Positions 59,092 through 64,000 of a stretch of DNA of 64,000 nucleotides are shown here, one piece after another; the stretch's first letter is position 1; each line of letters begins with the position of its first letter. Below the pieces are notes generated by a model. The model made no database searches and was not told the origin of the DNA. It was given only the letters and a program-made list of their open reading frames with translations. Made by a program: the position numbers and the translations under genes. Origin of the DNA: Skermanella aerolata KACC 11604 (GTDB lineage: Bacteria > Pseudomonadota > Alphaproteobacteria > Azospirillales > Azospirillaceae); the NCBI RefSeq assembly GCF_000936425.1, contig NZ_AVFK01000022.1:62001-126000 (forward strand), written 5' to 3'.

Positions 59092-60070
59092 GCGCCGTTT
59101 CGAGCATGTCGAGGAGCTGAAGGCCGCCGGCCTCACGCCGCCGGACGAACCTACCCTCCACTTCCTCTGGCAGATCGTGGACGAAGGCGTGCTCGGCGCC
59201 AGCCGCCACGTGGCGCTGGGCAACGAGTTGCTGCTCCACATCCTGGACACCGTGCCCAACCGCTGGGAGGCCCTCCTCCGCGCCCGCATGGCGGCCTGCT
59301 TCATCGCCCGCACGCGCGGCCACGATACGCCGGTGATCGGCAACAGCCTGAAGCTCCTGCTGGCGGGGCTGGACGACATCCCCGAAGCCGGACGCGCCGC
59401 CGAACTGCGCAGCCGCATCGGCAGCTGGAGCGAGGCGGCCATCGCCCGCAAGCGCCGGCTGGTCGCCTCGGCGGTCGCCCACCTGTCCCATGTCCGGGGC
59501 GTCATGGCCTTCGACTATTCCAGCACCGTCTCGGCCATCGTCCTTGCCCTGGCCGCCGCCAACCGTTCGCTCACCGTCGTCGTGCCCGAAAGCCGGACGA
59601 TCGCCGGCGGTGCCCGCTATCTGGAGGAATTCATCCCGGCCGGATTGACCGTCCGCTACCTGCCGGACGCCGCTGTAGAGTACGGCCTGGGCTTCTGCGA
59701 CGCCGCCCTGTTCGGCGTCGAGACGCTGCGGAGTGACGGCAGTTTCCTGAACACCATAGGCAGCCGGATGATCGCGAAGCTCGCCCGCCTTCAGGGCAGC
59801 GAGGTCTATGGCTGCACCGACTTGCTCAAGCTGGACCTCCGCAGCTATTCCGGCTGGCGGCCCGCCCCGGCGCTGCGGTCCTACGACAAGCCCCTGCTGA
59901 CCGGCCTGACGCTGCCCGGCCTGGGCTATGCCGTGACGACCGCGCCCGAGCTTGAGGTCATCCCGCCTGACCTGACCACCGCGATCCTGACCGAGCACGG
60001 CGCCGTACCGCCCCAGGCGATTTGGGCGCTGGGCCGCGAGACCTTCCCGACCGGAACCGCTGGAGCCTGA
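59084..60070 (+). CDS. eIF2B alpha/beta/delta-like (sugar-phosphate isomerase fold) protein, active site changed
   Basis: A 328-residue protein of the fold shared by eIF2B regulatory subunits, methylthioribose-1-phosphate isomerase (MtnA) and archaeal ribose-1,5-bisphosphate isomerase. Landmarks are VMAFDYSSTVSAIV at about residue 140-153 and a GFCDAALFGVETL...DGSFLNTIGSRMIAKLA segment. In the enzymes the first site has a catalytic Cys (HCNAG) and the second an Asp (GADxI). Here the first is FDYSST with no Cys, like the eIF2B branch, and the second has Glu. So classical isomerase chemistry is doubtful; a regulatory or altered role is possible. Start fixed by GGAGGGA upstream; 8-base overlap with the kinase gene. 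Confidence 0.82.
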   Translation: MPERRFEHVEELKAAGLTPPDEPTLHFLWQIVDEGVLGASRHVALGNELLLHILDTVPNRWEALLRARMAACFIARTRGHDTPVIGNSLKLLLAGLDDIPEAGRAAELRSRIGSWSEAAIARKRRLVASAVAHLSHVRGVMAFDYSSTVSAIVLALAAANRSLTVVVPESRTIAGGARYLEEFIPAGLTVRYLPDAAVEYGLGFCDAALFGVETLRSDGSFLNTIGSRMIAKLARLQGSEVYGCTDLLKLDLRSYSGWRPAPALRSYDKPLLTGLTLPGLGYAVTTAPELEVIPPDLTTAILTEHGAVPPQAIWALGRETFPTGTAGA

Positions 60071-60072
60071 CG

Positions 60073-61107
60073 ATGAATGACGTGATGAGGCGGGAAATCG
60101 CCGCGCAGGCCGGAATCCTGGCGGATTGCCTGGAGCCCCTGAGCGCGCGCATCGGCGGCATCGCCCGTCCCGAGGGCTGGATCATGGCCGGCGGCTGCGG
60201 CGACTCGGCCTTCGCGCCCGCCGCCCTCAAGGGCTTCTTCGACGCGATTGGCATCCAGCTCGAAGCCACCACCTCGATGCAGCTCGCCGGCTTCACCCGC
60301 TACATCGCCGGCGACGCCGTCGTCCTCAGCTCGATCTCCGGCAACACGCGGCGGACGGTGGAAGCGGCCCATGTCGCCCGGGCGTCCGGCGCCCACGTCG
60401 TCGCGGTCACCTGCGGCAAGACCAGCGCTCTCGCGAAGGAAGCCGACGATGTCGTCGTCCTGCCCTTCACGCCGATCTCCCGCGTCACCCCCCACACCCT
60501 CGACTATCTGGTCACGGTGGAAGCGCTGGCGGTCATGGGCCTGCACTGGATCGGCGAGGGTACCGATCCGCTCATCGAGCTTTTTGCGCTGATGCCGCGC
60601 TGGTCGGAAGCCGCGCGCGATTTCGCGGAGGACGCGGTTTCCGCCATGGACCCGGCCGGAAAGATCTTCCTGCTGGGCGGCGGCCCGGACCTTGCGACCG
60701 CCGGTTATGGTGCGGCCAAGTTCCACGAGGCCGGCGGCATCCCGGCCATCGCGGCGGAAACGGAAAACTTCATCCACGGCATGAACTTCATGGCGGAACC
60801 GCCGGACAGCCTCTTCGCCATCGCGACGGCGCCGCTGTCGATCCGGCGCGGCGCCGAGGTCGCGGCCAATTTCCGGTCCTTCCTGACAAGCACCGCCCTG
60901 ATCGAGCCGGAACCGTTGGATCGGGGTCCGTTCGAGCCGGGCGGCTGGCAATCGGCGCTGGCGGCGCTGCTGTCCACGACCCTGAAGGTGCAGCACCTGT
61001 GCCTCGCCTATGCCGACCGCTTCGGCCTCGACGTGACGGCGCCGCGCGCCGGCCGCGACTTCGGCGCCCAGCACGCCGAGATCCAGGCACGCATCATGGC
61101 CATGTGA
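60073..61107 (+). CDS. Double SIS-domain sugar isomerase/deaminase-like protein
   Basis: A 344-residue protein with two SIS (sugar isomerase) domains, like the isomerase half of GlmS, AgaS and FrlB. The first contains MAGGCGDSAFAP and the phosphate-binding SSISGNTRRTVEAA; the second IFLLGGGPDLATA. Such proteins bind phosphosugars and isomerise or deaminate aldose/ketose-6-phosphates, often amino sugars. It starts 2 bases after the eIF2B-like stop and ends the operon. Together with the two PfkB domains it completes an import-phosphorylate-isomerise scheme. Specificity unknown. Confidence 0.88.
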   Translation: MNDVMRREIAAQAGILADCLEPLSARIGGIARPEGWIMAGGCGDSAFAPAALKGFFDAIGIQLEATTSMQLAGFTRYIAGDAVVLSSISGNTRRTVEAAHVARASGAHVVAVTCGKTSALAKEADDVVVLPFTPISRVTPHTLDYLVTVEALAVMGLHWIGEGTDPLIELFALMPRWSEAARDFAEDAVSAMDPAGKIFLLGGGPDLATAGYGAAKFHEAGGIPAIAAETENFIHGMNFMAEPPDSLFAIATAPLSIRRGAEVAANFRSFLTSTALIEPEPLDRGPFEPGGWQSALAALLSTTLKVQHLCLAYADRFGLDVTAPRAGRDFGAQHAEIQARIMAM

Positions 61108-61196
61108 CGGACGCATTGCCCGCTTCCTTGACGATGTCGGCCAACGGGCGCTTGATCGCGCCCGAGCAAACGTCCGTTACCGTCAAGTCCAGGCCA

Positions 61197-62423
61197 ATGA
61201 CCGCTTCCGCCAGTTCTCCCGCCGGCCCGTCCATCGCGGTCGTGGCGCTCGCCGGGTCCGTTTCCCTCGCCGTCGCCATGGGCGTGGGCCGCTTCGCCTT
61301 CACCCCGCTCCTGCCGATGATGCTGAGGGACGGGACGATCGACATCGCGCAGGGAAGCTGGCTGGCGACCGCCAACTACCTGGGCTATCTGGCCGGCGCC
61401 CTGCTGTGCATGGTCCTGCCCCGCTCCTGGTCCGGAGCGGTGATGATCCGCTTCGGCCTGATCGCGACGGTGCTCCTGACGCTCGGCATGGCCCTGCCGC
61501 TGCCGGCGCTGTGGCCGCTGCTCAGGTTCCTTGCCGGCGTGGTCAGCGCCGTCGTCTTCGTGTTCACGGCGGGCTGGTGCCTGGCAAGGCTGGCCCGGCT
61601 CGGCGCTCCCGCCATGGCCGGGGCCATCTTCACCGGCCCGGGCTTGGGAATCGCATTGTCCGGGCTGGCAGCGACGGTCATGGTTGCCGTCCACTGGTCC
61701 GCCGCGACCGGCTGGCTGGTCTTCGCCCTGCTGGCCGCCGTCCTCAGCGTCGTGGTCTGGCCCGTCTTCAAGGGCGCCGATCCGGCGGCGCCGTCCGCCG
61801 CGGCGACGGCCCCACCCCCTGCCCCACCGGCTCCCGTCGGCGGCGGAACGGCGGAGATGACGGTCTTCACCCTGGCCTACGGGCTGGCCGGATTCGGCTA
61901 CATCATCACCGCGACGTTCCTGCCCGTGATCGCGCGCGAAGCGCTGCCGGGTTCCGTCTGGCTCGACCTGTTCTGGCCGATCCTGGGCCTTGCCGTGGTG
62001 GCCGGCGCCCTGCTGACGACGCGCGTGCCGACCCGGTTCGACACCCGGCTGGTTCTGGCGGTCTGCTACGCGATCCAGGGGCTCGGCGTCATCCTGACCC
62101 TGTTCGTATCGTCGCTTGCCGGTTTCATCGTCAGCAGCGCCCTGGTCGGGCTGTTCATCACCTCGATCAGCTTCTTCGCGATGCAGGAAGCGCGCCGCCT
62201 CCGCCCGCACCACGCCGCGCGCTTCATGGGCCTTCTCACCGCCCTCTACGGCATCGGCCAGATAGCGGGTCCGCCCCTGACCGCAGCACTGCTCGCTCGC
62301 CTGCCCAGCCGCGCCGAAGGCTTCGGCTGGTCGCTCGGCATCGCATCGGCCGCCCTCGCCGCCGGAGCCTGCCTCTATGTCGTGATGTATGTCGTCTGGC
62401 CCCGCCGCACCGCACGCGCCTGA
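61197..62423 (+). CDS. MFS transporter, YbfB/YjiJ family
   Basis: A 408-residue twelve-helix transporter from MTASASSP; an upstream ATG at 61134 would add 21 residues. The opening VGRFAFTPLLPMMLRDG and ATANYLGYLAGALLCMVLP are the YbfB/YjiJ signature. The central loop is long and Pro/Ala-rich (AAPSAAATAPPPAPPAPVG). The substrate of the family is unknown, though several members export sugars, amino acids or drugs. It is only ~90 bases downstream of the SIS gene on the same strand, so it could be the end of the operon, for example to export an overflow product. Confidence 0.82.
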   Translation: MTASASSPAGPSIAVVALAGSVSLAVAMGVGRFAFTPLLPMMLRDGTIDIAQGSWLATANYLGYLAGALLCMVLPRSWSGAVMIRFGLIATVLLTLGMALPLPALWPLLRFLAGVVSAVVFVFTAGWCLARLARLGAPAMAGAIFTGPGLGIALSGLAATVMVAVHWSAATGWLVFALLAAVLSVVVWPVFKGADPAAPSAAATAPPPAPPAPVGGGTAEMTVFTLAYGLAGFGYIITATFLPVIAREALPGSVWLDLFWPILGLAVVAGALLTTRVPTRFDTRLVLAVCYAIQGLGVILTLFVSSLAGFIVSSALVGLFITSISFFAMQEARRLRPHHAARFMGLLTALYGIGQIAGPPLTAALLARLPSRAEGFGWSLGIASAALAAGACLYVVMYVVWPRRTARA

Positions 62424-62436
62424 AGAAGACGCGGCG

Positions 62437-63672
62437 TCAGGTCTCTTCCGTCCTCGGATATCCCGATACGCCCTCGCTCCGGGCCGACGGCAGATGTCCG
62501 CGCCGCATCAGCCAGCCACGCATCAGACGGCGTCCCGGCACTTCCACCAGTCGGTACAGCACCCAGGAGCACGCCAGCGTCAAGCATACCATCAGGACCA
62601 GCGCCGTCAGCGACTGGCCCTGCGTGAAGCCGACCCCGAAGGGCTGGCGGTACAGGAACTTCCAGCCGTCAAGGAGCACCGCCATGATGACGACATGGCT
62701 GAGGTAGACCGAGTACGACAGCCTCCCCAGCGCCGCCAGCGGCGCCGACCGCAAGACCGAAGCCCCGGCCCCCGTGTTGCCCGCCGCGATCAGCACGATT
62801 GCGGCAAGGCCGGGTATCGCCAGCGCATCGGGCCAGTCGAGCGCCATCGGCAGCAGGCCGGCGGCCGTCGCCAGCACGAGCGCCGTGTCGCCATAGGCCC
62901 GGCGCGGCAGTCCGTTGCGGTACAAGCCGTGCAGGACCACGCCGATCATGAAGCCCAGCAGGCACCGGACGACGCCCAGGTCGTAGGTGATGTCCAGCTC
63001 CAGCGGACGCCCCAGCGACATAACGTAGAGGCAGGCCACGCATGCCGCGGCCAGCAGGAGCCCGGCCGCCCGCCCGCATTTGTCCAGCGCCAGGATCACC
63101 AGCGGGCTGATCAGATAGACGGCCCATTCGGCACTGATCGACCACGAGGGCGGGTTCCACGTCACGTCGTCATGCAGGTTCCAGCCATGCATCAGCAGCA
63201 GGTTGGTCGCCAGCGCTTCCAATGACTGGCGGTCGGTGAAAGGCTGGTTCTCGACCGCTCGCCCGGACATCACGACCGCCAGCTTGACCAGTTCCAGACC
63301 GACCAGGATCATCAGCGTCGCGAAGTGCAGTGGATAGATCCGCGCCAGCCGGGCCGCCAGGAACTCGCGGTATCCTCCCGTCCCCAGCCGCCCTCCCAGA
63401 AAGCTGGACCGGTAGACGTGGGTCATCACGAAGCCGCTGAGGATGAAGAAGAAATCGACCCAGATATAGCCGTTTCCGATCAGGGCGTCGAACGGCCAGA
63501 GCGTCAGGTTGGGTAATGCCCAGCGGTCGAAATGAAAAAGGACGACCAGCAGCGCCGCGATCCCGCGCAGGGCATCCAATCCATAAAGATATCCGGCTGA
63601 CGATGCTGGCGAAATATCCCGGTTCGATCCGTGCCGTGCCGATGCGATCCGGATGTTGGTACCTGTTGGCAT
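62437..63672 (-). CDS. Acyltransferase family 3 membrane protein
   Basis: A 411-residue integral membrane O-acyltransferase. N-terminal GLDALRGIAALLVVLFHFDRW carries the family RG and catalytic His, followed by IWVDFFFILSGFVMTH with its F-F-x-L-S-G-F motif, and about ten helices. Later WNPPSWSISAEWAVYLISP is also typical. These enzymes acetylate or succinylate extracellular polysaccharides, Nod factors or lipopolysaccharide. It is convergent with the MFS gene with 13 bases between stops. No glycan cluster is adjacent. The start has no clear ribosome site. Confidence 0.88.
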   Translation of the reverse strand: MPTGTNIRIASARHGSNRDISPASSAGYLYGLDALRGIAALLVVLFHFDRWALPNLTLWPFDALIGNGYIWVDFFFILSGFVMTHVYRSSFLGGRLGTGGYREFLAARLARIYPLHFATLMILVGLELVKLAVVMSGRAVENQPFTDRQSLEALATNLLLMHGWNLHDDVTWNPPSWSISAEWAVYLISPLVILALDKCGRAAGLLLAAACVACLYVMSLGRPLELDITYDLGVVRCLLGFMIGVVLHGLYRNGLPRRAYGDTALVLATAAGLLPMALDWPDALAIPGLAAIVLIAAGNTGAGASVLRSAPLAALGRLSYSVYLSHVVIMAVLLDGWKFLYRQPFGVGFTQGQSLTALVLMVCLTLACSWVLYRLVEVPGRRLMRGWLMRRGHLPSARSEGVSGYPRTEET

Positions 63673-64000
63673 AAGGACATTCGGGTTCTGATTGCAGACA
63701 AGAAGTCAACACCAGTACGATAAGCTATGGCTACACGTTCCTAGGGACTACTCCGCTACGCAATCCCATTCGCTCCCGCCCCGGTTACGAATGGAACGAA
63801 CTGCCAACATTTCGCTTCTAAAGATAGCATTCAGGATTGGGGTCGACACGCCGGCTCCGTCGCTTATGATCGCTGTTCCGCTTAAGCCGAGCGGACGCGA
63901 CAGGAGAAAATCGGGGATCGGATGGCAATTGCGGAGCTGCAGCGGATAAAGAACGCCTGTCCCCCGACCGACCCGCTTCACCGGATACTGTCTGCGCTGC
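63673..64000. other. Window end, no supportable gene
   Basis: About 330 bases upstream of the acyltransferase. Short frames on both strands show no recognisable family and no ribosome site. It may hold the acyltransferase promoter and the edge of a gene outside the window. Confidence 0.4.

Noticed and set aside
60126-61196. Long N-terminal part of a 765-residue MFS protein
   Set aside because: The first ~350 codons are a shadow of the SIS gene; the MFS protein begins about 61197 (or 61134).
63748-63981. Possible transposase fragment at the window end
   Set aside because: The translation shows no DDE or HTH motif and no terminal inverted repeats can be seen.

Overview
The window is GC-rich (about two thirds G+C by eye), densely coded bacterial chromosome. 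An alphaproteobacterium close to Azospirillum/Skermanella (Rhodospirillales) is the likely source. The reasons are an L-2-keto-3-deoxyarabonate dehydratase of Azospirillum type, Smo-type polyol transport genes, a NoeA-like protein, SbmA/BacA, BKACE and HPPD proteins, and several chemoreceptors. This is inferred from gene content only: there is no rRNA or other phylogenetic marker, and I see no tRNA, CRISPR array, intact insertion sequence, phage or plasmid module.

Layout. 1-5.7 kb: signalling and transport (truncated HWE kinase with receiver, SLC13 permease, PAS histidine kinase, DUF3891). 5.9-9.9 kb: lipoprotein, then a surface-glycan-like trio (small YLDPGTGS protein, NoeA-like methyltransferase, membrane sulfatase-like enzyme). 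10-19.4 kb: orphan HigA-like antitoxin, then SorC regulator, Smo-type ABC importer, SDR, aldo/keto reductase and HAD phosphatase, with a convergent ROK kinase; together a polyol/sugar uptake and oxidation module. 19.4-21.5 kb: LemA plus an M48-like protein that has lost its zinc site. 21.7-24.9 kb: L-KDA dehydratase, a decayed nucleotidyltransferase locus and a PhyH dioxygenase. 24.9-34.5 kb: LacI regulator, qorB/qorR pair and an aromatic-type catabolic run (intradiol dioxygenase, Bug receptor, SDR, BKACE, MDR reductase, cupin, HPPD, DoxX). 34.5-41.2 kb: SbmA/BacA, DUF2076, an RTX-repeat protein and an FeS-GMC dehydrogenase with small subunit and cytochrome c. 41.3-52 kb: three chemoreceptors, a triple-CheW protein, a sulfatase and a purine nucleoside permease. 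52.5-61.1 kb: stress protein, then a tightly packed sugar operon led by a LacI-HTH::PfkB fusion. 61.2-63.7 kb: MFS exporter and acyltransferase.

The most unusual locus is 53.1-61.1 kb. A LacI-type DNA-binding domain is fused to a PfkB sugar-kinase domain and preceded by its own LacI-type palindrome over a promoter. It heads an operon encoding a ribose-type ABC importer, a second PfkB kinase, an eIF2B/sugar-phosphate-isomerase-fold protein whose catalytic Cys and Asp positions are changed, and a double-SIS protein. I read this as an uncharacterised sugar (or nucleoside-sugar) uptake, phosphorylation and isomerisation pathway with a kinase-like regulator.

Regulatory DNA and repeats stand out too: a perfect 18-bp palindrome with a near-copy 23 bp upstream before the intradiol dioxygenase, an operator over the qorB/qorR promoters, a palindrome before the Smo operon, a 59-bp double-hairpin repeat in two copies 17 kb apart, and a REP-like GTCGGGC-N7-GCCCGAC hairpin in three copies.
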